Program-made: the position numbers and the translations under genes
Part shown: positions 9,269 to 18,974 of the stretch, one piece after another
Layout of the letters: each line of letters begins with the position of its first letter
Position numbering within the stretch: position 1 is the first letter of the stretch
DNA from: an uncultured Dehalococcoidia bacterium
GTDB lineage: Bacteria; Chloroflexota; Dehalococcoidia; Lucifugimonadales; Lucifugimonadaceae
Length of the DNA stretch: 64,000 nucleotides
Assembly: GCA_958295935.1 (NCBI GenBank)
Contig: OY282385.1
Coordinates: 2,397,545 to 2,461,544 of the forward strand
Direction of reading: 5' to 3'
Notes under the pieces: generated by a model
What the model was told of the DNA's origin: nothing
Seen by the model: only the letters and a program-made list of their open reading frames with translations
Database searches by the model: none

Positions 9269-12200
9269 ATGTTGCTCGTTGCGGCTGCCTGCTCCGGGGC
9301 AATGCCGGAGCCCACTGTGAGGTCACGGACGACCCCCACGGTGACACTGTGGCTGGCACCCACCTCAACGCCGCGGCCAACTTCTGTTTCGACTCCTACG
9401 TTTACGCCCACTGCAGCCCCGACTCCGGAGGCCACAGTTACGCAGATCTTGCCTTTGCCGTCGTCTATCGCGGTGGGCAATCTGGATCTTACTGTTTTCA
9501 AGGTTGAGACGGCCACTAAAAGCGTTAGTCTGACGCCTGGGGCCACAACATTCCGAGTTCTGGTTCAGGCCGCGAACAATCGCGGAATACCTTCAAGGGA
9601 GGTCGGTTTTTTTGCCTCTCAGTTTGAAGTGGGAGATGCGAATGGCGTCACGTATGATGCTGTGCGGTCATGCTATAGTGGCTGTTCTTCCCAGATAAGC
9701 AGGGAGTATATTCCGGACGGCCGCAGCCTCACAGGGTATCTGTATTTTGACATTCCCGGCGGTCGGCAGCCCGTTGAATTGATTTATGACCCACCTGAAG
9801 CCCGCAAAGTACGCGTTGATCTGAGTGAACTGACAGCATCAGAGGGAGATGTCCCGACGTATTTACCGGTTAAACCTCTTTCTGGGTTGCAGCCCAGACT
9901 TGGGGAGAAGGTCCAGTTGGGAGTGTTCGACGTAACTGTTCTCGACCACGGCCCACCAGTTACCACTATCTACAGTGGAATATTCGATGTCCAGAACTAC
10001 CCAGTACGAGTTCTGATCGAGAACGTTCGCGGCAATCGGACGGAAGACGCGCAACTTTCAGTTGGATGGGAATTTGAACTCGTCGGCCAATCGGGTCTTT
10101 CCTATGATCCGCCTCTTTCTTGTGAAGGTTGTCCAGAACATCTTTCTGAAGTTGAGATTCCCCGTGGCAGGCAGGTAGAGGGGTTGCTGTATTTCGAGGT
10201 GCCCGAAAGAGATGGGCCGCCTGAAATCGAGAGGATGGTGGAACTTCGTTATTCGCCCGCTTTTTCTGACGAATTTACCCGCATCTGGCTTAGCGAGCCC
10301 CTTGAGTCAATGCCCGCCGCAACGCCGCGGCCAACCCCGGCTCCCACTTCAGCGCCAACCCTTGGACTGACTCCCACGCTTACGCCTACAGCCGCCTCGA
10401 CTCCCACTTCAACGCCAACTCTTGGACCGACTCCCACGTTTACGCCCACAGCAGTCCCGACTCTGGGGCCTACAGCTACGCAGACCTCGCCTCCGTCGTC
10501 GATAAGCGCGATGGTCCAGCGCGTCAGGCCGGCGGTGGTGAGAATCCGTAACTCTTTGGTGTCCGGTTCCGGCGTCATCTTCGAAACTCTGGATCGGACT
10601 GCTTTCGTTATAACTAACCATCACGTTGTCGAAGGCGCTACGCAGGTCGAAGTTGTCGTCAACGACGGATCCACCTATACAGGGACGGTGTTGGGAACGG
10701 ACGACGTCAGGGACTTGGCGGTGGTCAGTATCTGCTGCGGGAGCTTCTTGGCTTTGCCCTTCGGCGACGCCTCGGAACTGAATCCCGGGGATGAGGTCGT
10801 CGCCATCGGCTACGCATTGGGCATTGATGGGGCGGCGACCGTGACCAAGGGCATCGTGTCGGCCATCCGCTATCTCCCCCGATATTCTATTGACGCCATT
10901 CAGACCGACGCCGCTATAAACCCCGGCAACAGCGGTGGACCCATGCTCTCCCTTGCGGGAGAAATCCTAGGGATCAACACCTTCAAGGTAGCGGAGGCCG
11001 GTGTTGAGGGATTGGGCTTCGCTGTGTCGGAGGCAACGGTTCAGGAGCAACTTCCCGTACTGCGTGCTAAACATGCTGCTGCCACACCAACCGCTGCGCC
11101 GTCGGCGAACGGGCCGCGAACCTCATTTGGCCCGGGAGTATGGATAGTGGGTGTGGATATTGCCCCTGGTTTGTACAGGAGCGCTAAAGGTTCCGGTTGT
11201 TACTGGGAACGTTTGAGTGGCTTCAGCGGCACCTTTGGCGACATTATTGCTAACGATCGTTTATCCGACGCGGCAAGCGCTATTGTCGAAATAGAGCCCA
11301 CAGACGCTGGATTCAACGCTAATGAAAATTGCGGCCAATGGTCTCTAACCGCTGCGCCGTCGGCGAACGGGCCGCGAACCTCATTTGGCCCGGGAGTATG
11401 GATAGTGGGTGTGGACATTGCCCCTGGTTTGTACAGGAGCGCTAAAGGTTCCGGTTGTTACTGGGAGCGTTTGAGTGGCTTCAGCGGCACCTTTGGCGAC
11501 ATCATTGCTAACGATCGTTTATCCTACGCAGCAGGCGCTGTTGTAGAAATATATCCTACAGACGCTGGATTCAACGCTAATGGAAATTGCGGCCAATGGT
11601 CTCTTATCGTTGCATCGGCCGTTGCTACACCTGCACCGCAGACGCCAGAGAATTCCCGGAATAATCCCGTTCCTGTTGGGTCAACAGGGACCATTACGAT
11701 CGACACCAAAACGTTCGAGCTTGAAGTCGTCAGTCTATTCCGTGGTCCTTCCGCCTACATTCGTTTGTATGCTGCTCGTGAATCTAACGCCCTACCTAAG
11801 CCGGGATACGAATGGATTCTGTTCAAACTTGGCATCCGATACATGTCCGAACCCTCTGATAAAATAGCCGACGTTGATCGGTACGATCTAGATATATTCT
11901 CGGCGGCAGGGTCCAAATATGTGACAGAACCGGATCCTGATTTTGACTTTGATTTTTTCCCGGGTGCCTATGCAGAGGGATGGCAGGCCTGGCAGGTGTC
12001 GATACTCGATGAGCATCCCGTTCTCTTGTTTGGAGCAGATTATAATCATGAAGGCGGGCTGTGGCTGGCCCTATCGGAAGCTGCTGGCGGAACACCAACA
12101 CCCGCTGCTACCCCCTCGCCTGATGCTACTCCGGGGCCTAGTTCCACTGATGAGACTTCTGTTGGCTCACAGATTATCAACATATCGGGCACTGGAAATG

Positions 12201-12730
12201 GTGAGTGGGTGGGTGAATTTACTGAGGGTTCCTATCAGTTGATAGTAAATGAAAGAGAACCCGGAATTCCCTCTTTTGCACTTCAGAACTGTGGCAACCC
12301 TGGTACCGTGCGTCGCTTCAGAAACGGTGAAATTTTACATGTGGGAGACAAACCATCTGATTGTCCTGTTGGCGAGAGTCTGATTGTAGGTATCAATGCT
12401 CTGGAGGAATTTCAATGGGATGCTCAGATAGTTCCTATACAGACCATGCCCATTGAATCGCACATCTCGGAGCAGAGTCGGAAATCCGGTTCAGGCAGCG
12501 ACGTTTGGGTGGTGGATTTTCCGAGGGGTTCATACAAGCTGCTGTTGGCAAAGAGCGAAGAGGATCCTGATGAATTTCCTTTCCGAATTCATGGCTGTTC
12601 GGCTACACTGCGAAGCGGCGAGATCCTGTATGTTGGTTACATTGAGTCTCATTGCTACCCTGGGCGCGCTGCCATAGAGATCCGGCAAGAGCCTAGCGTA
12701 AAATGGCTTGTCGTAATAACCCCGCAGTAG
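9269..12730 (+). CDS. Mosaic lipoprotein with HtrA-like trypsin protease domain and repeats
   Basis: About 1,153 residues if started at ATG 9269; GTG at 9260 is also possible. The open frame extends further upstream but overlaps the ThDP gene and has no usable start there. The start gives MLLVAAACSG, a short lipoprotein-like signal with Cys8. Two beta-rich DUF4352-like modules follow (about 65-190 and 209-345), then Thr/Pro-rich linkers. A trypsin/HtrA-type protease domain comes next, with H452 (TNHHVVEG), D482 (RDLAVV) and S555 (NPGNSGGPM); no PDZ domain is visible. Two 86-residue repeats span 608-693 and 694-779, a third DUF4352-like module lies near 798-940, and two related C-terminal modules each contain GSYxLxx and GEILxVG. 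It is probably surface-anchored. The substrate is unknown. Confidence 0.75.
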   Translation: MLLVAAACSGAMPEPTVRSRTTPTVTLWLAPTSTPRPTSVSTPTFTPTAAPTPEATVTQILPLPSSIAVGNLDLTVFKVETATKSVSLTPGATTFRVLVQAANNRGIPSREVGFFASQFEVGDANGVTYDAVRSCYSGCSSQISREYIPDGRSLTGYLYFDIPGGRQPVELIYDPPEARKVRVDLSELTASEGDVPTYLPVKPLSGLQPRLGEKVQLGVFDVTVLDHGPPVTTIYSGIFDVQNYPVRVLIENVRGNRTEDAQLSVGWEFELVGQSGLSYDPPLSCEGCPEHLSEVEIPRGRQVEGLLYFEVPERDGPPEIERMVELRYSPAFSDEFTRIWLSEPLESMPAATPRPTPAPTSAPTLGLTPTLTPTAASTPTSTPTLGPTPTFTPTAVPTLGPTATQTSPPSSISAMVQRVRPAVVRIRNSLVSGSGVIFETLDRTAFVITNHHVVEGATQVEVVVNDGSTYTGTVLGTDDVRDLAVVSICCGSFLALPFGDASELNPGDEVVAIGYALGIDGAATVTKGIVSAIRYLPRYSIDAIQTDAAINPGNSGGPMLSLAGEILGINTFKVAEAGVEGLGFAVSEATVQEQLPVLRAKHAAATPTAAPSANGPRTSFGPGVWIVGVDIAPGLYRSAKGSGCYWERLSGFSGTFGDIIANDRLSDAASAIVEIEPTDAGFNANENCGQWSLTAAPSANGPRTSFGPGVWIVGVDIAPGLYRSAKGSGCYWERLSGFSGTFGDIIANDRLSYAAGAVVEIYPTDAGFNANGNCGQWSLIVASAVATPAPQTPENSRNNPVPVGSTGTITIDTKTFELEVVSLFRGPSAYIRLYAARESNALPKPGYEWILFKLGIRYMSEPSDKIADVDRYDLDIFSAAGSKYVTEPDPDFDFDFFPGAYAEGWQAWQVSILDEHPVLLFGADYNHEGGLWLALSEAAGGTPTPAATPSPDATPGPSSTDETSVGSQIINISGTGNGEWVGEFTEGSYQLIVNEREPGIPSFALQNCGNPGTVRRFRNGEILHVGDKPSDCPVGESLIVGINALEEFQWDAQIVPIQTMPIESHISEQSRKSGSGSDVWVVDFPRGSYKLLLAKSEEDPDEFPFRIHGCSATLRSGEILYVGYIESHCYPGRAAIEIRQEPSVKWLVVITPQ
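11089..11604 (+). repeat. Tandem duplication of a 258-bp coding unit
   Basis: Two head-to-tail copies (11089-11346, 11347-11604), each exactly 258 bases, or 86 codons, inside the protease lipoprotein gene. Nucleotide identity is very high, with scattered substitutions, so the duplication is recent. Each unit encodes a module starting with an Ala/Pro linker, then GPGVWIVGVDIAPGLYRS and ending CGQWSL, with two cysteines. Confidence 0.95.
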
Positions 12731-12774
12731 CCCTAGCGGCGCACTGTTCAGGTTCAGCACTCGAACTTCCACCC

Positions 12775-13947
12775 ATGAAGACCACGTCGTTCAGAACTGC
12801 TGTACTGGGTACGCCCTGGCGCAACCTCACTTACGTTTTCGTGGAAACGGATGAGGGGATAACCGGGGTCGGGGAGGCACGTGTACTCGGCAAGACGCAC
12901 ACGGTGACTGAGTATCTGCGGGACGCGGAACGCCACTTCATCGGGCACGACCCCTTCAACGTCGAGGCCCTTTACCGCCGTATGACGCTGCTCGACTTTG
13001 GCAAGCCCGGTGAGGTGGTCTACACGGGGCTGGCGCTCGTGGAACTGGCGTACTGGGACATTATCGGCAAGGCGTGCGGTCAACCCGTCTATCGACTGCT
13101 GGGCGGGCAGGTGAAGGATCGCGTACCTGCCTATGCGAACGGCTGGTACACGGTGGAACGCTCCCCTTCGCAGTTCGCGGCTGCGGCGCGGCGCGTCATG
13201 GAGCGCGGGTACCGGGCAATGAAGTTCGACCCTTTTGGTAACGGGGATCTGGAGTTGGAGCGGCCTGAGTTCTATAAGTCGCTCGATCTCATAGAGGCCG
13301 TGGCATCGGTGGCTGGTACCAGGGCGCAAATCATGCTGGAGATGCATGGCCGCTTCGCTCCTCACCAGGCGCGCGAGGTGGCTCGTATGGTGGAGCGTTA
13401 CAACGTTGGCTGGATCGAGGAGCCTGTGCGCCCTTCGGACATTCTTGCTCTCAATTCAGTGCGCCAGCATACGTCGCTGCCCCTAGCCACCGGCGAGCGG
13501 CTGTACGGGGCGCCGGAGTTCGTACCTCTGTGGATGAGCGGCGCGGTGGACATAGTGCAGCCGGACATTACTCAGAGCGGAGGCATCCTGGAGGCCAAGA
13601 AAATCGCGTCTACTGCGGAGACCCACTCGGTCATGGTAGCCCTGCACAACGTGGGCGGCATCATCTCGACCTCGGCGGCTCTGCACCTCATGCTGACGCT
13701 GCGCAACGGCAAGATACTGGAGCACTTCAACGATTTCGCCGACTTGTTTGTGAAACGGGCGGGGACGAACTACCCGGAAGTGGTGGACGGATACTTCCCG
13801 GTGCCGGAGGGACCTGGCTGGGGAGTGGAGATCGACGAGGACTACATCAGGTCGCATCCTCCGGAATCGATTGGCGGAGTAGTCGCAGACCCCGGCTTGA
13901 ACATGTTTGAAAACGCTGACTGGGCTCGTCGAGGTCAGGAAGGTTGA
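12775..13947 (+). CDS. Enolase-superfamily dehydratase (mandelate racemase/muconate lactonizing family)
   Basis: A 390-residue enzyme starting MKTTSFRTAVLG at ATG 12775; an upstream in-frame ATG at 12703 lies inside the preceding gene and is rejected. The capping domain is followed by a modified TIM barrel with the catalytic lysine K150 (AMKFDP), metal ligands E189 (LEMHG), E216 (IEEPVRP) and E241 (TGERLYG), and a histidine H291 (ALHNVGG). This layout resembles galactonate or related sugar-acid dehydratases, which abstract an alpha proton from a sugar acid to give a 2-keto-3-deoxy acid with Mg2+. The substrate is not predictable. A paralogue lies at 37895-39055. It starts 44 bases after the protease gene. 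Confidence 0.85.
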   Translation: MKTTSFRTAVLGTPWRNLTYVFVETDEGITGVGEARVLGKTHTVTEYLRDAERHFIGHDPFNVEALYRRMTLLDFGKPGEVVYTGLALVELAYWDIIGKACGQPVYRLLGGQVKDRVPAYANGWYTVERSPSQFAAAARRVMERGYRAMKFDPFGNGDLELERPEFYKSLDLIEAVASVAGTRAQIMLEMHGRFAPHQAREVARMVERYNVGWIEEPVRPSDILALNSVRQHTSLPLATGERLYGAPEFVPLWMSGAVDIVQPDITQSGGILEAKKIASTAETHSVMVALHNVGGIISTSAALHLMLTLRNGKILEHFNDFADLFVKRAGTNYPEVVDGYFPVPEGPGWGVEIDEDYIRSHPPESIGGVVADPGLNMFENADWARRGQEG

Positions 13948-14124
13948 TGATCTTCCAAGCGGCAAAGCAGGTTGGCGGATAGCCTTCACCAGACCTGTTC
14001 TGTCTCTATGCATCGTGCGTTCCTGAAGCGTTCGGCTGTTTGCCTAGCCCTGAGTAATGGCAGTATGCTGAAATCCCCTTCGGCGGCGCTTGGGCGGCTC
14101 TCGGCCAGTGCATCTCAGTAGGAC

Positions 14125-15558
14125 ATGGCGACTATAGACAGATTTTCCAAGGCGGTTGAGGCTGGTCTCTGTCGCGCGTCAATCGATCTGAGCCGCCCCC
14201 TGGTCATTGCATTCTCCGGCGGGCCTGATTCGTCGGCTCTTCTGCTGGCTTGCGCCACTTTGAGAGCCGGTGCGGGTTTGGAGATTGTTGCAGCGCATTT
14301 CAATCACCGCCTACGGGGAGCGGAATCCGACAGGGATGCGGCATACGCTGAGGCCACTTGCTGTCGTTTGGGCGTCGAGTATGACGCAGGCGCCGGGGAC
14401 GTGTCCGGCTACGCTCGCGACACTGGCACGTCGCTAGAAGCGGCGGCTCGGGAATTGCGCTATGAGTTCCTGTCGCAGGCGGCGGACAGGGCCGGGGCTC
14501 AGGCTGTCGCTACGGGGCATACCCTCGATGATCAGGCCGAGACGATATTGCTCAACATCGTCAGGGGGGCCGGTCTGCGGGGCGTCGCGGGTATGCGCCA
14601 CGCGGTCGATCTGCCCATATCGGGCGATGGTCGGCGGCTTCGTGTTGTGCGGCCGATGTTGGCTCTTCGGCGGAGCGAGGCTGTTCGGTACTGCCAGGAG
14701 CGCGGCCTGGAACCACTGATTGACCGCTCCAATGCTGACACCAAGTTTCCTCGCAATCGCTTAAGGGTGGAGGCGATACCTGCACTGGAATCGATCAATC
14801 CGGCAGTAGCGGAGGCGATCTATCGGCTGGGTCAGAGCGCTCAGGGCGACTTCGAGGTAATCGATGAGTTGGCGCGAGGTGCGGCAGAGGCTGCAATCAG
14901 CGCATCCGACGGCGGGGTTGCGATCTCGAAAACCCGGATCCGGGGCTTGCACAAGGCGGTGGCCCGTCGGGTGATGATGTGCGCGTACGAGTCGGTTGCG
15001 GGAACGCTCGAGGGACTTTCGGGCGTGCATTTAGAGGACATGCTCGAAGTAGGATGCGGCCGGGCTGGAGCGTCGCTCGATCTTCCGGGCGGTCTGGTGA
15101 TGGTTTCAGATCGCGAAAGCGTTCGGCTTGCGCTGGCGGAAGATTTGGACAGTGATTGCCCCTATCCGCCATGGGTTGCCGAGCAGAGTCTCAAGACGCC
15201 GGGGGAAACACACCTGGCGGGGGGGTTCAGGCTTGTTGCGCAGGAGCAGGGGGTTGAATCGTTAGAGGCGGGGCGCGGGTATACGGCTATGCTGGCGCCT
15301 TGGCTTGTCGAGCAACCTTTGGTGGTGCGATCGCGTCGGGCGGGCGATCGCTTTCACCCGCTGGGCGCGTCGGGGCCGGTCAAGTTACAGGATTTCCTGG
15401 TAAACGCTGGGGTGCCGCGCAGATGGCGGGACAGGGTGCCTCTGGTCGAGTCTCCCGCGGGTATCGCGTGGGTTGCCGGGCAGCGGCCTGCCGAGTGGGC
15501 CAGAGTTGACCCTTCACTGGGACGAGCGCTGCGCATCGAGCTCTTTGGGCCGGGCTAG
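14125..15558 (+). CDS. tilS: tRNA(Ile)-lysidine synthase
   Basis: A 477-residue protein with the PP-loop SGGPDS near residues 30-35 and the TilS signature HFNHRLRGAESDRDA. ATGHTLDDQAETILLNIVRGAGLRGVAGM and IDRSNADTKFPRNRLR are also present. The substrate-binding and C-terminal domains are complete, ending with the RRAGDRFHPLGASG-type TilS C-terminal motif. It ligates lysine to C34 of the AUA-reading isoleucine tRNA using ATP, changing both codon and amino acid identity. Its last four bases overlap the 3-prime end of the convergent NAPRTase-like gene. Confidence 0.95.
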   Translation: MATIDRFSKAVEAGLCRASIDLSRPLVIAFSGGPDSSALLLACATLRAGAGLEIVAAHFNHRLRGAESDRDAAYAEATCCRLGVEYDAGAGDVSGYARDTGTSLEAAARELRYEFLSQAADRAGAQAVATGHTLDDQAETILLNIVRGAGLRGVAGMRHAVDLPISGDGRRLRVVRPMLALRRSEAVRYCQERGLEPLIDRSNADTKFPRNRLRVEAIPALESINPAVAEAIYRLGQSAQGDFEVIDELARGAAEAAISASDGGVAISKTRIRGLHKAVARRVMMCAYESVAGTLEGLSGVHLEDMLEVGCGRAGASLDLPGGLVMVSDRESVRLALAEDLDSDCPYPPWVAEQSLKTPGETHLAGGFRLVAQEQGVESLEAGRGYTAMLAPWLVEQPLVVRSRRAGDRFHPLGASGPVKLQDFLVNAGVPRRWRDRVPLVESPAGIAWVAGQRPAEWARVDPSLGRALRIELFGPG

Positions 15559-16553
15559 AGTACTCTCTCGAGCCGTAGATTCTCTCTGATTCCCGGAATG
15601 CGTCCTCGCTTGGCCACAGGTCGGCCGTCTATCTCTTTAATGTCTACGGTGAAACCGATGGGAGGCGATGCGGCTATGTATCTCCCTACTGCAAAGACGC
15701 TTACCGGCGCTTCTGCTTTGTTGAATGCCTTGATTCGCTCAGGATCCAGACCGCCGCTGACGTAGATGTCTACGTGCCTGAAACCGCCTTGATCGAGTCT
15801 GGCTCTCACCTCGTGTACGAGTTCGGGTGTGACTCCTCCTCGCTCACGCGGCGTATCGAGCCGCACGCCTCTCAGGCGTTCTCTCATGTGGCTGGCTACG
15901 GCCAGTGACTCTTCACCCTCATCTCTGAAGGTGTCGACAAGGGCTACTCTTGGGACCTCTGGGGGTATGTGTCGGTCGAATGCGGTTACGGCGCGGGCGG
16001 TGTCTCCGATGAGCAGAATCATGGAGTGCGGCATGGTTCCAAAGGGCGTTAGGCCGGTGAGGCGTCCGCCAAGGACTGTTGAGCATGCCTGGCATCCGCC
16101 TGCACATGCGGAGTAGTCCAGAATGCCTGCAACGGAGGGGTGGACGTACTTGGCTCCGAAGGACATTACCGGCACGCCATTTGCAGCTTCGACGCATTCC
16201 TGGGCGCCGGTGGCCCATCCTGAGGATGCCGACAAGGCGCCTGTCACGGCGGTCTCGTATAGGCCGAACGCGGCGTATGGCGCTCGAATCCGCAGACATA
16301 CCTCGTCCCGGGCCATGTGAGATCCCTCTTCCAGGGCCCAAACTTCGCGGCCGGTTTCTGGCAGGACGCGGCTGAGGAGCGAACGCACCTCGGCGACGCC
16401 TGCGATCACTCCATCCCGATCTGAGGTGAACTCCACTGCCACGTCGGGGTTGATGCCCTCGTTGCGAAGGATGGTAAGGGTTCGGTGCAGGTATATGTCG
16501 GCGGTATCGCCCACCAGCACAGAGCGTGCGATTTCGAAATCGCGGGTGGTCAT
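15555..16553 (-). CDS. Nicotinate phosphoribosyltransferase-like protein
   Basis: A 332-residue protein with NAPRTase family features: an N-terminal TADIYLHRT, EGSHMARDEVCLRI, and the conserved ATGAQECVEAANGVPVMSFGAKYVHP region. GTMPHSM is followed by VALVDTFRDEG, and IYVSGGLDPERIKAFN supplies the phosphoribosyl-binding strand. The family makes nicotinate mononucleotide from nicotinate and PRPP for NAD salvage. It belongs to the short bacterial/archaeal group (about 330-390 residues). It lies downstream of the purine genes on the same strand, 74 bases after the glycosyltransferase gene, which would fit shared use of PRPP. Its end overlaps tilS by four bases, tail to tail. Confidence 0.85.
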   Translation of the reverse strand: MTTRDFEIARSVLVGDTADIYLHRTLTILRNEGINPDVAVEFTSDRDGVIAGVAEVRSLLSRVLPETGREVWALEEGSHMARDEVCLRIRAPYAAFGLYETAVTGALSASSGWATGAQECVEAANGVPVMSFGAKYVHPSVAGILDYSACAGGCQACSTVLGGRLTGLTPFGTMPHSMILLIGDTARAVTAFDRHIPPEVPRVALVDTFRDEGEESLAVASHMRERLRGVRLDTPRERGGVTPELVHEVRARLDQGGFRHVDIYVSGGLDPERIKAFNKAEAPVSVFAVGRYIAASPPIGFTVDIKEIDGRPVAKRGRIPGIRENLRLERVL

Positions 16554-16627
16554 TCAGGTTCCTGTATTTCAGCGTTGAAGATGTGACTGGGGCTGTGTTC
16601 AACTCTATCGACGCGCTGGGCGGAGGG

Positions 16628-17365
16628 TCAAGGGCCGGAGTTTTTGCGGGGCATCCCGCCGAATCTGAGCCGTAGCAATCCCTTTACGTCTTCCATTGCG
16701 GTTGAGACGATACGAACGCGAGAGTCTGGGTCGTCCTTCCAGTGTACGGGCACTTCCTTTATGCGGTATCCGAACTTTTCGGCGATCAGTAGGAGTTCGG
16801 AGTCGAAGAACCAATTGTTGTTCTTTACCAAGGGGGCGAGGGCCATTGCTGCGTCTGCGGATATGGCTTTGAAGCCGCACTGGGCATCTCTGAAGCTTGA
16901 GCAAAACATCAATCTGATGAGCAGGTTGTAGCCTCGGGAGGTGATTTCGCGTTTGAGACTGCGCCCTTCTACGACTGAGCCCGGTCTCAATCGCGATCCG
17001 ATAGCGATGTCGTAGCCCTCGTCCGCGACTGCGGCGATCAGGTGCGGGAGGCTCTGCAAGTCGGTGGAGAGGTCCACGTCCATGTAGCATCTCACCTCTG
17101 CGTCGCTCTCGGTCCATACCCTTTTGAGAGCCCGTCCTCGTCCTCGTTGGTCTATGCGCAGCATCCCTACTCGCGGGTCAGCCTGGGCCAGGTCACAGGC
17201 TACTTCAGGCGTTCGGTCGGTGGAGCCGTTGTCGGCGATGGTGATCTTCCAGTCTTGTTCGGGATGTCTATCGATGAACCTGGTGAGCCTGGAAATGCAG
17301 AGTGGCAGAGAGTTTTCCTCATTTAGCACCGGTATTGCTATGTCTACGGAGGTTTTCATGTTCAT
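16628..17365 (-). CDS. Family 2 glycosyltransferase (dolichyl/polyprenyl-phosphate sugar synthase-like)
   Basis: A 245-residue GT-A enzyme: DIAIPVLNEENSLP at the start, ITIADNGSTDRTPEV, and the metal-binding CYMDVDLSTDL (DxD-like). Next come IGSRLRPGS and a late LIRLMFCSSFRDAQCGFKAIS stretch typical of polyprenyl-phosphate glucose or mannose synthases. EVPVHWKDDPDSRV near the C-terminus is also a hallmark. No membrane anchor is seen, so it would act on the inner face of the membrane using a nucleotide sugar. It sits 45 bases after purH in the same direction, an unusual guest in a purine cluster. Confidence 0.85.
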   Translation of the reverse strand: MNMKTSVDIAIPVLNEENSLPLCISRLTRFIDRHPEQDWKITIADNGSTDRTPEVACDLAQADPRVGMLRIDQRGRGRALKRVWTESDAEVRCYMDVDLSTDLQSLPHLIAAVADEGYDIAIGSRLRPGSVVEGRSLKREITSRGYNLLIRLMFCSSFRDAQCGFKAISADAAMALAPLVKNNNWFFDSELLLIAEKFGYRIKEVPVHWKDDPDSRVRIVSTAMEDVKGLLRLRFGGMPRKNSGP

Positions 17366-17410
17366 GAATCCGGTATATGAGATGCGCCTTGCGACAGTTT
17401 GTCCGGCGGC

Positions 17411-18946
17411 TCAGTGCAGGAAGTGACGGACGCCGGTGTGTATCATGGCGAGCCCTAGCCTGTTGGCGGCTGCGGTGACCTCCTCGTCTTTTATGGATCC
17501 CCCCGGCTGAATGACCGCGGTCACTCCTGCCTCTGCAGCGAGTTCGACTCCGTCCTGGAAGGGGAAGAAGGCGTCGGATGCGAGGACAGAGCCGGCGGCG
17601 CGGCTGCGAGCGACCCGCACGGCTATTTCAACGCTGCTGACACGGTTGGGTTGCCCTGCACCCATACCCACTATGGCCCGGTCCTGTGCTAGTACGATGG
17701 CGTTGGAGTGGACGTACTTGCACGCCTGCCATGCGAATTCCAAGTCTGCCTGCTCGGCATCGGTTGGCGGGCGTTTGGTGACTACTTGCCACGCGGATGG
17801 GTCTTCAGGGATGTCGTCGGGCGTCTGCACGATGGCTCCGCCTGATATCGACCTGATGTCTACGAGTGAGTTCCCGGGGTGTGCGGCCCGAAGTATTCGC
17901 GTTCTCTTGCGGCGTTTCAGCGCTTTGAGGGCGTCTGCTTCGTAGTCCGGCGCCACAATCACGTCTGAGAGGAGTCCCCGCATAGCGTTGACCGTTGTCA
18001 TTGTGACGACCGAGTTGAATCCGATGATGCCTCCGTAGGCCGATATCGGGTCTCCCTCCAAGGCGTGCCTGAAGGCTTCCTCCTGGCGGTTGCGCACTGC
18101 CAGGCCGCAGGGGTTTGCGTGTTTGACTATCGCTACCGCGTGTTGCGGGAATCCGAAAGCGGCGCGCCAGGCGGCGTCGGCGTCTAAGTAGTTCAGGTAG
18201 GACATCTCGATGCCGTGCAGTTGTTCGGCGTTTACCACTCCTCCGGTCTCGCCCGGTGATGAATAGATGCCGCCGGTCTGGTGTGGGTTTTCTCCGTATC
18301 GGGGTGTACGGACGAGCGACCATCCTGCGGTGAGTTCCTTTGGCAGGTGCGCGCCGATGCGCCGGTCTGCTCGCAAGTAAGTGGAGATCGAGGTGTCGTA
18401 GAGGGCTACGTGTTGGAAGGCTTTGGCGGCCAGCTTTCTGCGTTCGTCCAGCGGCACGTTCCCGGTGGAGATGAGTCGGCCTACTCGCTCGTAGTCTGAT
18501 GGATCCACGACGACGATGACGTCGTGGAAGTTCTTGGCTGCCGCCCGCGTCATAGCGGGCCCGCCGACGTCGATGTTTTCCAGTGCGTTCTGGAGGGTAG
18601 CGTTATTGCGTCTCACGGTCTCGGTAAACGGGTAGAGGTTGTTGGCCACCACGTCTATCGGCGAGATGCCTCGGCGCGCAAGCTGCTCGGCGTGCGCGGG
18701 GTCTGACCGCTTTGCGAGCAGGCCGCCGTGTATCGCGGGGTGGAGCGTCTTTACTCGCCCGTCGAGTATCTCCGGGAATCCTGTGACCTCGGCCACCTGC
18801 TGCACGTCCAGACCGGCGTTCCGGAGGGTCTCCAGCGTCCCTCCAGTGCTGATCAGGCGATATCCGGCGTCCGCGAGGGTGCGTCCGAACTGCTCGATTC
18901 CGGTCTTGTCGTACACGCTCAGCAGGGCGTACGCCTTTTCCCTCAT
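17411..18946 (-). CDS. purH: Bifunctional AICAR formyltransferase / IMP cyclohydrolase
   Basis: A 511-residue PurH of normal length. The N-terminal IMP cyclohydrolase domain shows ALLSVYDKTGIEQFGR, LISTGGTLETLRNAG, VTGFPEILDGRVKTLHPAIHGG and VVANNLYPF. The C-terminal transformylase has RYGENPHQTG, VKHANPCGLAVR, and a late DAFFPFQDGVELAAEAGVTAVIQPGGSIKDEE-type end (only part quoted here). It carries out the last two steps of IMP synthesis using 10-formyl-THF. It starts 28 bases after the purM stop, giving the order purF-purM-purH on the minus strand. Confidence 0.96.
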   Translation of the reverse strand: MREKAYALLSVYDKTGIEQFGRTLADAGYRLISTGGTLETLRNAGLDVQQVAEVTGFPEILDGRVKTLHPAIHGGLLAKRSDPAHAEQLARRGISPIDVVANNLYPFTETVRRNNATLQNALENIDVGGPAMTRAAAKNFHDVIVVVDPSDYERVGRLISTGNVPLDERRKLAAKAFQHVALYDTSISTYLRADRRIGAHLPKELTAGWSLVRTPRYGENPHQTGGIYSSPGETGGVVNAEQLHGIEMSYLNYLDADAAWRAAFGFPQHAVAIVKHANPCGLAVRNRQEEAFRHALEGDPISAYGGIIGFNSVVTMTTVNAMRGLLSDVIVAPDYEADALKALKRRKRTRILRAAHPGNSLVDIRSISGGAIVQTPDDIPEDPSAWQVVTKRPPTDAEQADLEFAWQACKYVHSNAIVLAQDRAIVGMGAGQPNRVSSVEIAVRVARSRAAGSVLASDAFFPFQDGVELAAEAGVTAVIQPGGSIKDEEVTAAANRLGLAMIHTGVRHFLH

Positions 18947-18974
18947 TATTTGGTGCGTTCCCTTTTTCGCGTCT

